NCBI RefSeq assembly: GCF_030811835.1
Contig: NZ_JAUSRO010000005.1
Coordinates: 330,049 to 394,048, forward strand
DNA length: 64,000 nucleotides
Direction of reading: 5' to 3'
DNA from: Variovorax ginsengisoli
GTDB lineage: Bacteria > Pseudomonadota > Gammaproteobacteria > Burkholderiales > Burkholderiaceae_C
Shown here: positions 21,379-29,442 of the stretch, in pieces
Position numbering within the stretch: position 1 is the first letter of the stretch
Layout of the letters: each line of letters begins with the position of its first letter
Notes under the pieces: model-generated
What the model was told of the DNA's origin: nothing
What the model saw: only the letters and a program-made list of their open reading frames with translations
Database searches by the model: none
Program-made: the position numbers and the translations under genes

Positions 21379-23373
21379 TCAGACCTTCAGTCCGCGCTGC
21401 AGCCGGTCGATTGCCAGCGCCAGCGCTTCGGGGCGGCCCGACAACACCAGCGTGTCGCCATCGGCCAGCACCAGTGCATCGTCGGGCATGGCCGCTGTGC
21501 CGTTGCGGTGGCGCAGGTTCGCCACGCGCACCTGGAGCGCCTGCAGCGCCATCGCACCGAGCGTCTGACCGATGGCGCGCGCGTCCGGCGTCAGCGTGAA
21601 GGTGTTCAGGCGCTCGTGGCCCAGGTCGCCGACCGTGTCGTCGTCGGCGCCGTGGAAGTAGCCGCGCAGCAGGTTGTAGCGCGCATCGCGCAGGTCCTGT
21701 ACCACGCGGATCACGCGGCGCATCGGCACGCCGACCAGGGCGAGCGCATGGCTGGCGAGCATGAGGGACCCCTCGATCGCCTCGGGCACCACCTCGGTGG
21801 CGCCAGCCGCCTGGAGTTTCTCGAGGTCGAGGTCGTCCTGCGTGCGCACGATCACCGGCACCTGCGGCGCGTGGGTGCGCGTGTTCGCCAGCACCTTGAG
21901 CGCACCGGGCACGTCCAGGTACGTGACGACCACTGCGCTGGCGCGGGCCAGGCCTGCGGCCATCAGCGCCTGCAGCCGCGCGGCATCGCCGAACACCACC
22001 GAATCGCCCGCAGCGGCCGCTTGCCGCACGCGGTCAGGGTCGAGGTCGAGCGCCAGGTAGGGAATGCCTTCGCGTTCGAGGATGCGCGCCAGGTTCTGGC
22101 CGCAGCGTCCATAGCCGCAGATGATCACGTGCCTGGAGGTGTTGATGGTCTTGCGCGCGATGCTGGTCATCTGCAGCGACTGCTGCATCCAGTCGCTGGC
22201 CACCAGCTTGCGCACGATGGCGTTGCTGTACTGGATGATGAAGGGCGTGGCGAGCATCGACAGCACCATCGAGGCCAGCACCGGGTTGGCCAACCAGGGC
22301 GGCAGCAGGCTGCGGTCCTGCGCGAGCGTCAGCAGCACGAAGCCGAATTCGCCGGCCTGCGCCAGGTACAGGCCGGTGCGCAACGACACACCAGCGGTCG
22401 CCCCCAGGCCGCGTGCGAGCACCGTGACCAGCACCAGCTTGAAGCCCAGCGGCAGCAGCAGAAGAACGCCTACCAGCGCCCAGCGGTCGACCACGATGTG
22501 CCAGTCGAGTGACATGCCGATGGTGATGAAGAACAGGCCCAGCAGCACGTCGTGGAAGGGCCGGATGTCGGTCTCCACCTGGTGCTTGTATTCGGTCTCC
22601 GACACCAGCATGCCGGCGATGAAGGCGCCCAGCGCCAGACTCAGGCCGGCCAGTTCGGTGAGCCACGCGAGCCCGAGCGTGATCAGCAGCAGGTTCAGCA
22701 TGAACAGCTCCTGGCTGCGTCGGCGCGCCACCAGCGTGAGCCACCAGCGCATCACGCGTGGCCCGCCGTAGAGCAACACGCCCACGAGGAAGCTGGCCTT
22801 GAGCAATGCGAACGACAGCGCCTTGAACAGCGCCTCGGGTGGCGCGCCCAGCGCAGGAATCAACACCAGCAGCGGCACCACGGCCAGATCCTGGAACAGC
22901 AGCACGCCCATCACGCGCTTGCCGTGCTCGCTCTCGAGCTCCAGCCGCTCGGCCATCAGCTTGACGACGATGGCCGTGCTGCTCATGGTGAGCGCGCCCG
23001 ACAGCGCCAGCGCCGTCTGCCAGCCCAGCCGCCATGGCGGCGGCAGCACCGTCGCCAGCATGAGCGCCCCGCCAGTGGCGATGCCCATGGTCAGAAGCAC
23101 CTGCAGCATGCCCAGGCCGAACACGTGCTTGCGCATGGCGCGCAGCTTGGGCAGGCTGAACTCCAGTCCGATCACGAACATCAGAAACACCACGCCGAAC
23201 TCGCCCAGGTGGCGGATGCCCTCGGAGTTCTGCGCCAGCGCCAGGGCATGGGGGCCGATGAGCACGCCGGCCGTCAGGTAGCCGAGCATGGGCGGCAGCT
23301 TGAGCGAGCGGCAGGCCACCACGCCGATCACCGCAGCGAGCAGGTACAACAGCGTGAGATCGAGTGATGACAT
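21379..23373 (-). CDS. CPA2-family monovalent cation:proton antiporter (KefB/KefC-like)
   Basis: A 664-residue inner-membrane transporter. Residues 1 to about 385 are a Na+/H+ exchanger domain with about 12 helices (MLGYLTAGVLIGPHAL, VFLMFVIGLEFSLPKL, LFFITIGMSLD). A cytoplasmic TrkA-N (RCK) domain with HVIICGYGRCGQN follows near residues 410-420 and binds a nucleotide. A TrkA-C domain occupies the C-terminus. Such proteins exchange K+ or Na+ for H+. No KefF/KefG-type regulator is encoded nearby, so glutathione gating is uncertain. It is transcribed divergently from kdsD. Confidence 0.92.
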   Translation of the reverse strand: MSSLDLTLLYLLAAVIGVVACRSLKLPPMLGYLTAGVLIGPHALALAQNSEGIRHLGEFGVVFLMFVIGLEFSLPKLRAMRKHVFGLGMLQVLLTMGIATGGALMLATVLPPPWRLGWQTALALSGALTMSSTAIVVKLMAERLELESEHGKRVMGVLLFQDLAVVPLLVLIPALGAPPEALFKALSFALLKASFLVGVLLYGGPRVMRWWLTLVARRRSQELFMLNLLLITLGLAWLTELAGLSLALGAFIAGMLVSETEYKHQVETDIRPFHDVLLGLFFITIGMSLDWHIVVDRWALVGVLLLLPLGFKLVLVTVLARGLGATAGVSLRTGLYLAQAGEFGFVLLTLAQDRSLLPPWLANPVLASMVLSMLATPFIIQYSNAIVRKLVASDWMQQSLQMTSIARKTINTSRHVIICGYGRCGQNLARILEREGIPYLALDLDPDRVRQAAAAGDSVVFGDAARLQALMAAGLARASAVVVTYLDVPGALKVLANTRTHAPQVPVIVRTQDDLDLEKLQAAGATEVVPEAIEGSLMLASHALALVGVPMRRVIRVVQDLRDARYNLLRGYFHGADDDTVGDLGHERLNTFTLTPDARAIGQTLGAMALQALQVRVANLRHRNGTAAMPDDALVLADGDTLVLSGRPEALALAIDRLQRGLKV

Positions 23374-23440
23374 GACCCGATGCTAGCAAGGGCCATGCGC
23401 GTCGGCCGGCCGGGGGCGGCCCGCCCGATAAAATCCCGCA

Positions 23441-24442
23441 ATGAGCTCCCGCCCTCCCCTGATTCCCGTGGTCGATCCCGATGCGATCCTCGCGCGCGCG
23501 CGCGACACCTTCGACATCGAGGCCGCCGCAGTCGCCGGTCTGAAGACCCGCGTCGGTCCCACCTTCGTGGCTGCCGTGCGCAAGATCCTCGAAGTGCGTG
23601 GCCGCGTGGTCGTCATGGGCATGGGCAAGAGCGGCCACGTCGGGCGCAAGATCGCCGCCACCCTCGCCTCCACCGGCACACCCGCGATGTTCGTGCACCC
23701 GGCGGAGGCCAGCCATGGCGACCTGGGCATGATCAAGTCCGTCGACCTGGTGCTGGCCATCTCCAACAGCGGCGAGGTCGAAGAGCTCACCACACTCCTG
23801 CCCGTGGTCAAGCGGCAGGGCGTGCCCATGATCGCCATGACCGGGCGCGCCGAGTCCACGCTCGCGCGCTATGCCGACATCGTGCTCGACAGCGGCGTCG
23901 AGAAGGAGGCCTGTCCGCTGAACCTGGCGCCCACGGCCAGCACCACCGCGCAGATGGCGCTGGGCGACGCGCTGGCTGTTGCGCTGCTCGATGCGCGCGG
24001 GTTCGCCGCCGCCGATTTCGCGCGCTCCCACCCGGGCGGCGCGCTCGGCCGCAAGCTGCTCACGCACGTGAGCGACGTGATGCGCTCGGGCGACGCCGTG
24101 CCGCGCGTCACCCCCGAGGCGAGCGTGAGTGCCCTGATGCGGGCGATGAGCATCCAGGGTTTTGGCGCCACGGCGGTGGTCGACGCCGAGGGCCGTGCCA
24201 GCGGCATCTTCACCGACGGCGACCTGCGCCGGCTGATCGAGGCCGGCACCGACCTGCGCACACCCACGGCCGCCCAGATCATGCACCCGGCGCCCCGCAC
24301 CATCCGCGCCGACGCGCTGGCGGTCGAAGCCGCCGAACTCATGGAGCAGCATGGCATCACCCGCTTGTTCGTGGTGGACGCCGCCGGCCTGCTGATCGGT
24401 GCGCTCAATACCACCGACCTGATGCGCGCGAAGGTCATTTGA
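23441..24442 (+). CDS. kdsD: arabinose-5-phosphate isomerase
   Basis: A 333-residue enzyme that converts ribulose 5-phosphate to arabinose 5-phosphate, the first step towards Kdo for LPS. An N-terminal SIS sugar-isomerase domain (GMGKSGHVGRKIAATLASTGTP, HPAEASHGDLG, ISNSGEVEEL) is followed by two CBS domains (about residues 210-330). Its stop overlaps the kdsC start by one base (TGATG). The genes kdsC and lptC follow in the same operon, tying it to LPS synthesis rather than to sugar-alcohol use as for GutQ. Confidence 0.94.
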   Translation: MSSRPPLIPVVDPDAILARARDTFDIEAAAVAGLKTRVGPTFVAAVRKILEVRGRVVVMGMGKSGHVGRKIAATLASTGTPAMFVHPAEASHGDLGMIKSVDLVLAISNSGEVEELTTLLPVVKRQGVPMIAMTGRAESTLARYADIVLDSGVEKEACPLNLAPTASTTAQMALGDALAVALLDARGFAAADFARSHPGGALGRKLLTHVSDVMRSGDAVPRVTPEASVSALMRAMSIQGFGATAVVDAEGRASGIFTDGDLRRLIEAGTDLRTPTAAQIMHPAPRTIRADALAVEAAELMEQHGITRLFVVDAAGLLIGALNTTDLMRAKVI

Positions 24443-24990
24443 TGGCGCACCCGTTTCCCACCGAAACCCTGCTTGCCGCGCAGGACGTGCGCATCGTGTT
24501 CTTCGACGTCGACGGCGTGCTCACCGACGGTGGCGTGTATTTCAGCGAGCATGGCGAAACCCTCAAGCGTTTCAGCATCCTCGACGGCTATGGCCTCAAG
24601 CTGCTGCGCCAGGCCGGCATCGTGCCTGCAGTCATCACGGGTCGCGATTCCAAGCCGCTGCGCGTGCGGCTGGAAGCGCTGGGCATCACGCACGTGCGCT
24701 ACGGCACCGAAGACAAGCTGCCCGCCGCCCAGGCCATGCTCGACACGCTCGGCTTCACCTGGGCCCAGGCTGCCGCCATCGGCGATGACTGGCCCGACCT
24801 GCCAGTGCTGATGCACGCCGGCTTTGCCGCCGCACCGGCCAACGCACATGCCGAGGTGCGCGCCGTCGTGCACCATGTGACGGCCGCCCGCGGCGGCGAC
24901 GGTGCAGCGCGCGAGCTGTGCGACTTGCTGCTGACCGCAGGCGGCCACTACCGCCGCATGCTTGACGCTGTCAAGGGCACGGCTGCATGA
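24442..24990 (+). CDS. kdsC: 3-deoxy-D-manno-octulosonate 8-phosphate phosphatase
   Basis: A 182-residue HAD-superfamily phosphatase that releases Kdo from Kdo 8-phosphate. The catalytic aspartates are D22 and D24 in FFDVDGVLTDG, the second HAD motif is ITGRDS, and GDDWPDLPV provides the metal-binding loop. Lacking a cap domain, it fits the tetrameric C0 subclass. It overlaps kdsD by 1 nt and lptC by 4 nt. Confidence 0.94.
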   Translation: MAHPFPTETLLAAQDVRIVFFDVDGVLTDGGVYFSEHGETLKRFSILDGYGLKLLRQAGIVPAVITGRDSKPLRVRLEALGITHVRYGTEDKLPAAQAMLDTLGFTWAQAAAIGDDWPDLPVLMHAGFAAAPANAHAEVRAVVHHVTAARGGDGAARELCDLLLTAGGHYRRMLDAVKGTAA

Positions 24991-25646
24991 AGCAGCGCAA
25001 ATCCCTGGGCAGCCTGGTGCGCGACGGATTGGACCGTGTGACCATCTACCTGCCGGTCATCCTGACCTTCGCGCTCGCACTGGGCACCTACTGGCTGGTG
25101 CGCAATGCGCCCAAGCTGCTGGAGTCGACGGCCCCCGCTGCGCCCGTGCACGAGCCCGACTTCTTCATGCGCGAATTCGTGGTCAAGAACTTCCTGCCCA
25201 ATGGCGATCTGCGCAGCGAGCTGTTCGGCACCGAAGGCCGACATTTTCCCGACAACGACACGCTGGAAGTCGATCAGGTGCGCGTGCGTTCCGTGTCGGC
25301 CGATGGGCTCATCACCCGTGCTACCGCCAATCGAGGCCTGTCGAACGGCGACGGCAGCGAGGTCCAGCTGTTCGGCAATGCCGTCATCGTGCGCGACGCA
25401 GCCATCGGCAAGAACGGCCAGCCGGTGCCCCGCCTGGAATTTCGCGGCGAGTTCCTGCATGCCTTTCTCGACACCGAACGCGTCAAGTCGAACAAGCCCG
25501 TGGTCCTGACACGTGGCACCGACCAGTTCACGGCCGACACGCTCGACTACGACAACCTCAGCGGCGTTGCCAACCTGCAGGGCCGTGTGCGCGGGGTGCT
25601 GGTGCCATCGGCAGGCGCTGCCAACCCACCTGGCGCCACGCGCTGA
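24987..25646 (+). CDS. lptC: LPS export ABC transporter periplasmic protein LptC
   Basis: A 219-residue bitopic protein with a single N-terminal membrane helix (about residues 20-38) and a periplasmic LptC/OstA-like beta-jellyroll (YFMREF-type start DFFMREFVVKNFLPNGDLRS). It links the LptB2FG extractor to LptA. It overlaps kdsC by 4 nt. In many proteobacteria lptA and lptB follow directly; here an SDR gene comes next instead, so those partners must lie elsewhere. Confidence 0.9.
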   Translation: MKQRKSLGSLVRDGLDRVTIYLPVILTFALALGTYWLVRNAPKLLESTAPAAPVHEPDFFMREFVVKNFLPNGDLRSELFGTEGRHFPDNDTLEVDQVRVRSVSADGLITRATANRGLSNGDGSEVQLFGNAVIVRDAAIGKNGQPVPRLEFRGEFLHAFLDTERVKSNKPVVLTRGTDQFTADTLDYDNLSGVANLQGRVRGVLVPSAGAANPPGATR

Positions 25647-25663
25647 AACCGGAACTTCGCAAC

Positions 25664-26437
25664 ATGGCGCCACTGGTCTTCATCACGGGTGCGTCGAGCG
25701 GCATCGGCCAGGCATTGGCCGCGCGCTTCTACGACGCGGGATACCGGCTGGCATTGACGGCGCGGCGCACGGCCGAGATCGAGGCCTGGGCCCTCGCCCG
25801 AGGCATTGACCCCACCCGCATGCGCATCTATGGTGCCGACGTGGCACAGCTCGATGACATGGTGGCCGCCGGCGCCGCGTGCATGGCCCAGCAGGGACTG
25901 CCCGATGTGGTCATTGCCAATGCAGGCATCAGCGTGGGCATCGACACCGAAGTGCGCAGCGACCTCGACGTGCTTGCGCAGACCTTTGCCATCAACAACG
26001 TGGGCCTTGCGGCGACCTTCCATCCCTTCGCGGCCGGCATGCGACGGCGGGGCAGCGGCCGGTTGGTGGGCATTGCCAGCGTCGCTGCCATTCGCGGGCT
26101 GCCGGGTCATGGCGCCTACTGTGCGAGCAAGGCCGGCGTGGTCGCTTACTGCGAAAGCCTGCGCGGTGAACTGCGCGCCAGCGGCGTGAAGGTGGTCACC
26201 TTGTGCCCGGGCTACATCGACACGCCTCTCACACGGGGCAATCGCTACGGCATGCCTTTTCTGATGCAGGTCGATGCCTTCGCCGACCAGGCGTTTCGCG
26301 CGATCGATGCGGGCACCAGCTACCGGGTGATACCGTGGCAGATGGGTATCGTGGCCAAGCTGATGCGCATGTTGCCCAATGCCTGGTTCGACCGCGCGGT
26401 CCAGGGTCGCGGGCGCAAGAAGCGCCAAGGGGAATGA
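25664..26437 (+). CDS. SDR family oxidoreductase
   Basis: A 257-residue short-chain dehydrogenase of the DHRS7/YqjQ-like group. It has TGASSGIG (residues 8-15), ANAG with a lysine-free context, the catalytic YCASK and a conserved CPGYIDTPLT motif. The TARR sequence after beta-2 favours NADP(H). The C-terminal third is more hydrophobic and basic than in typical SDRs, which fits membrane association. It lies 17 nt after lptC and may share that transcript, which ends at a strong bidirectional terminator. The substrate is unknown. Confidence 0.85.
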   Translation: MAPLVFITGASSGIGQALAARFYDAGYRLALTARRTAEIEAWALARGIDPTRMRIYGADVAQLDDMVAAGAACMAQQGLPDVVIANAGISVGIDTEVRSDLDVLAQTFAINNVGLAATFHPFAAGMRRRGSGRLVGIASVAAIRGLPGHGAYCASKAGVVAYCESLRGELRASGVKVVTLCPGYIDTPLTRGNRYGMPFLMQVDAFADQAFRAIDAGTSYRVIPWQMGIVAKLMRMLPNAWFDRAVQGRGRKKRQGE

Positions 26438-26467
26438 CAGCGAAGCGCTCAGCGCACGCCTTAATGT

Positions 26468-26493
26468 AAAAAGGCTCCCGAAGGAGCCTTTTT
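26468..26493. terminator. bidirectional intrinsic terminator
   Basis: A fully symmetrical element, AAAAAGGCTCC (26468-26478), loop CGAA, GGAGCCTTTTT (26483-26493), gives a T-run on both strands. It separates the plus-strand kdsD-SDR operon from the convergent RRM protein gene that ends at 26509. Confidence 0.9.
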
Positions 26494-26508
26494 GCCGATG
26501 GCGACGAA

Positions 26509-27045
26509 TCAATAGCCGCTGTTGCCGCCGCCGTAGCCGCCACCACCGCCGCCGTTGCGACCACCACCGCCGCCGCCACGAGGGCCTGCGCCATAGGGGC
26601 TGCGGAAACCACCGTCGCCGCCGCCGCCGCCGCTGCGACCACCGCCGCCGCCGTAACCACCACCGCCGCCGCCGCCGCTGCGACCACCGCCGCCGCCGCC
26701 GTAACCGCCGCCGCCACCATATCCACCGCCGCCGCCACCACCACCGTAGCCGCCGCCCCCACCGAAGCCACCGCCGCCGCTGCGAGGCGGACGAGCCTCC
26801 ATCGGACGTGCTTCATTGACGACCACGCTGCGGCCGCCCAGAGGCTGGCCATTCATGCCATTGATGGCTGCCTGCGCTTCCGCGTCGCTGCCCATTTCGA
26901 CGAAACCGAAGCCTTTCGAGCGGCCCGTATCGCGTTCCATCATGACTTTCGCGCTGGTCACTGCGCCGAACTGGCCGAAAGCCTGTTCCAGGTCGCCGTC
27001 GCGCACGGAATACGGCAGGTTGCCGACGTAGAGTTTGTTGCCCAT
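26509..27045 (-). CDS. RRM-domain RNA-binding protein with glycine-rich tail
   Basis: A 178-residue protein. Residues 1-80 form one RNA-recognition motif with RNP2 LYVGNL (5-10) and RNP1 KGFGFVEM (44-51). The rest is a low-complexity Gly/Tyr/Arg/Ser tail dominated by GGGG and GYGGGG runs. The layout resembles plant glycine-rich proteins and cyanobacterial Rbp proteins, which respond to cold and act on mRNA. The ATG at 27045 was chosen because AGGAG lies 8 nt upstream, and an earlier in-frame ATG at 27060 places that AGGAG inside its coding part. A long leader of about 130 nt precedes it. Confidence 0.93.
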   Translation of the reverse strand: MGNKLYVGNLPYSVRDGDLEQAFGQFGAVTSAKVMMERDTGRSKGFGFVEMGSDAEAQAAINGMNGQPLGGRSVVVNEARPMEARPPRSGGGGFGGGGGYGGGGGGGGYGGGGGYGGGGGGRSGGGGGGGYGGGGGRSGGGGGDGGFRSPYGAGPRGGGGGGRNGGGGGGYGGGNSGY

Positions 27046-27289
27046 CAAGGGACTCCTCATAAACACATCAAGAAAAGCGATGGAGTCCCGAGAGCACCAC
27101 CCAATCGAAATCGCCGAGCGCGCGAAACTGACCGATCACCGAACTTGCCACCCCCGAGAAAATTTAAAGGGAGGCTCGTGCATTATGGGTGAAATATTTT
27201 GAAAGTAAGCAAGAATTTCCCCTGAGGGCCCGCCGATTGAAAATTAAATGAAGCCAGCGCTTGCTCACAAACACGGGTTTTCCCTCGGC
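27046..27289. promoter_or_regulatory. leader and promoter region of the RRM gene
   Basis: This gene-free stretch is more AT-rich than its surroundings. On the minus strand TTGCTT (27207-27212) and CATAAT (27182-27187) are 19 bp apart and could start transcription near 27175, leaving about 130 nt of untranslated leader. No small gene is apparent. Confidence 0.45.
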
Positions 27290-27302
27290 TACAATCGGGG
27301 CG

Positions 27303-27475
27303 TCATTGGGGAGTAGCCGCCTTCCATCGCGAGAAGGGTGTGCGTCAACAGACTTGCCCTGCCTTGCGCAGGACATGGCGTACACGGTGTGAACTTGGCG
27401 AGACCTTTGACCATGCAGTTTCGGAAATATGGCCGAAGGTGCTGCATGGTCAATTGCGTCCTTCGGCCCAAGGAA
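27303..27475 (+). promoter_or_regulatory. yybP-ykoY manganese riboswitch with expression platform
   Basis: The aptamer begins GGGGAGTAGCC (27308-27318), the hallmark of this class, and continues with GTGCGTCAACAGACTTG and GTGTGAACTTGG segments that resemble the E. coli alx element. A -10 box TACAAT (27290-27295) sits just upstream. Downstream, two helices cannot nest: CCATGCAG (27411-27418)/CTGCATGG (27442-27449) and GGCCGAAGG (27431-27439)/CCTTCGGCC (27460-27468). The second ends next to the AAGGA ribosome-binding site, so translational control by Mn2+ is likely. Confidence 0.9.
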
Positions 27476-27483
27476 CCCACGTC

Positions 27484-28047
27484 ATGGAAGCTTTTCTCGT
27501 CGCCACCGGCATCGTCGCGCTGGCAGAAATGGGCGATAAGACCCAATTGCTCGCGCTGCTGCTTGCCGCGCGCTTTCGCAAACCCTGGCCGATCGTGCTG
27601 GGCATCTTCACTGCCACCATCGTCAACCATGCGCTCGCGGGTGCCGTCGGCAGTTGGGTCACGCAAGTGCTCGGTGCCAACGTGCTGCGCTGGATTCTCG
27701 GGGGCTCGTTCATCGCCATGGCGGTGTGGATGCTGATTCCGGACAAGCTCGACGAGGACGAAACGCCCAAGGCCTCGAAGTTCGGTGTCTTCGGCACCAC
27801 CGTGATCGCCTTTTTCCTTGCCGAGATGGGCGACAAGACGCAGATCGCCACCGTCATGCTGGCGGCCCGCTTCGTCAACGACTACGTATGGGTCGTCGCC
27901 GGCACCACGTTGGGCATGATGCTGGCCAATGCGCCGGTCGTCTGGCTGGGCGACAAGCTGGTCAAGCGCGTGCCCATCAAGCTGGTCCACGCCATCTCCG
28001 CCGTGATCTTCCTGGTGCTCGGCATTCTGATGATCGTCAGCGGCTGA
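27484..28047 (+). CDS. TMEM165/GDT1 family Mn2+ exporter
   Basis: A 187-residue inner-membrane protein of the UPF0016 family with about six helices. The two family signatures EMGDKT are at residues 15-20 and 114-119, one in each half of the inverted repeat, and provide the acidic cation-binding residues. Bacterial relatives such as MneA export manganese. The manganese riboswitch directly upstream strongly supports the same role here. The ATG at 27484 has AAGGA 9 nt upstream. A dispersed repeat follows within 60 bp. Confidence 0.92.
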   Translation: MEAFLVATGIVALAEMGDKTQLLALLLAARFRKPWPIVLGIFTATIVNHALAGAVGSWVTQVLGANVLRWILGGSFIAMAVWMLIPDKLDEDETPKASKFGVFGTTVIAFFLAEMGDKTQIATVMLAARFVNDYVWVVAGTTLGMMLANAPVVWLGDKLVKRVPIKLVHAISAVIFLVLGILMIVSG

Positions 28048-28097
28048 TTTTCACGAAGACCTCCTGGTCGTTTTTGGGGTGGCCTCTTCGCCAGAAA

Positions 28098-28184
28098 CGC
28101 CGCGGAACCGGCTCCGCCGGGCCGCCGGTGTTGCCCCCGCAAGGGGGTTGGCGCTGCCACACAAAGTGGGCAAGCCTGGGGGGG
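28098..28184. repeat. dispersed intergenic repeat, copy B
   Basis: About 87 bp highly similar to 14331-14414 and, inverted, to 62019-62112. CCCCC (28134-28138) and GGGGG (28143-28147) surround GCAA. The left flank CCGCGGAACCGGCTCCGCCGG is itself partly palindromic and is shared with copy C. The right end directly abuts the -10 box of the metX leader promoter. Confidence 0.75.
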
Positions 28185-28245
28185 TATACTGACGCTGCGC
28201 CGATTTGCTTCAGCTTGCGGGCGCTCTATAAATTCCGCTAAAGAC
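28185..28245 (+). promoter_or_regulatory. SAM-II riboswitch and its promoter upstream of metX
   Basis: A -10 box TATACT (28185-28190) would start transcription close to the aptamer. The aptamer shows P1 GCGCC (28197-28201)/GGCGC (28220-28224), the loop GATTTG, and ATAAATTCCGCTAAAG. In the last element, GCTAAA lies 3 nt after ATAAAT, as in the structurally solved SAM-II RNA. GCGG (28217-28220) can pair with CCGC (28235-28238) to form the pseudoknot. SAM binding is expected to reduce metX-metW expression. Confidence 0.88.
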
Positions 28246-28255
28246 AACCGCCGGA

Positions 28256-28288
28256 CCCGGCTCGTTTTTGGCGAGGCCGGGTTTTTTT
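28256..28288 (+). terminator. leader terminator between SAM-II element and metX
   Basis: CCCGGCTCG (28256-28264) pairs with CGAGGCCGGG (28272-28281) with one bulged G, followed by seven T (28282-28288). The T-run ends 5 nt before the metX ATG, leaving no room for a ribosome-binding site. This suggests that the riboswitch works by transcription attenuation. Confidence 0.75.
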
Positions 28289-28293
28289 CGTCC

Positions 28294-29442
28294 ATGTCCT
28301 TCGAAGTCCTTCCCCAGTCGATGTCGTTTGCCGGGCCGCTCGCCCTGCGCAGCGGTGCGGCACTGCGCGACTACACGCTTGCCTATGAGACCTATGGCAC
28401 GTTGAACGCCGACCGCAGCAATGCGGTGCTCGTGTGCCATGCGCTCAACGCGTCGCACCACGTGGCCGGCGTCTATGCCGGGCAGCCCCGATCCGAAGGC
28501 TGGTGGGACAACATGATCGGGCCGGGCAAGCCGGTGGACACCAACCGCTTCTTCGTCATCGGCATCAACAACCTGGGTTCGTGCTTCGGCTCGACCGGGC
28601 CGATGCACATCGACCCGGCGACGGGCCGGGTCTACGGCGCCGACTTTCCGGTGGTCACGGTGGAAGACTGGGTCGATGCCCAGGCGCTGCTCCTCGACGC
28701 GCTTGGCATCGACACGCTGGCCGTCATGGGCGGCAGCCTGGGCGGCATGCAGGCGCTGTCCTGGACGCTGCAGTATCCCGCGCGCGTCAAGCACGCCGTG
28801 GTGGTGGCCAGTGCGCCCAACCTCACGGCCGAGAACATTGCCTTCAACGAGGTGGCGCGGCGCGCCATCGTCACCGACCCCGACTTCAACGGCGGTCACT
28901 TCTACGAGCACGGCGTGATCCCCAAGCGCGGCCTGCGCATCGCGCGCATGATCGGGCACATCACCTACCTCAGCGACGACGTGATGAACGAGAAGTTCGG
29001 GCGCCAGTTGCGCAGCGCTGTCGAAGGCGAACTGGCAGGCACCGGCTACCGCTATTCCACGCAGGACATCGAGTTCCAGATCGAGAGCTACCTGCGCTAC
29101 CAGGGCGACAAGTTCAGCGAGTACTTCGATGCCAACACCTACCTGCTGATCACGCGCGCACTCGATTATTTCGACCCGGCGCGCGAGCACGGGGGTGACC
29201 TCACCGCAGCCTTCGCGAAGGCCACGGCGAAGTTCCTGCTGGTGAGCTTCACCACCGACTGGCGCTTTTCCCCTGCGCGCAGCCGCGAGCTGGTCAAGGC
29301 GCTGCTCGACAACCGCCGCAGCGTGAGCTACGCCGAGATCGATGCACCCCACGGCCACGACGCCTTCCTGCTCGACGACGTGCGCTACATGTGCGTGGTG
29401 CGCTCGTACTTCGAGCGCATGGCCAAGGAGCTTTCCGCATGA
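28294..29442 (+). CDS. metX: homoserine O-acyltransferase MetX
   Basis: A 382-residue alpha/beta-hydrolase-fold enzyme for the first committed step of methionine synthesis. The nucleophile is S148 in GGSLGG (146-151), [12 protein letters not shown] forms the oxyanion region, and the C-terminal [11 protein letters not shown] supplies the histidine with an upstream aspartate (TTDWRF). Many proteobacterial MetX proteins use succinyl- rather than acetyl-CoA; I cannot decide the donor here. The gene sits behind a SAM-II riboswitch and terminator and overlaps metW by 4 nt. The start codon at 28294 lacks a Shine-Dalgarno; an ATG at 28321 is a possible alternative. Confidence 0.95.
   Translation: MSFEVLPQSMSFAGPLALRSGAALRDYTLAYETYGTLNADRSNAVLVCHALNASHHVAGVYAGQPRSEGWWDNMIGPGKPVDTNRFFVIGINNLGSCFGSTGPMHIDPATGRVYGADFPVVTVEDWVDAQALLLDALGIDTLAVMGGSLGGMQALSWTLQYPARVKHAVVVASAPNLTAENIAFNEVARRAIVTDPDFNGGHFYEHGVIPKRGLRIARMIGHITYLSDDVMNEKFGRQLRSAVEGELAGTGYRYSTQDIEFQIESYLRYQGDKFSEYFDANTYLLITRALDYFDPAREHGGDLTAAFAKATAKFLLVSFTTDWRFSPARSRELVKALLDNRRSVSYAEIDAPHGHDAFLLDDVRYMCVVRSYFERMAKELSA

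Noticed and set aside
26515..26775. Triplet-rich ccgccg region considered as a repeat array
   Set aside because: It is explained by the glycine-rich tail of the RRM protein; repeat units are irregular and have no spacer pattern of a CRISPR or satellite.
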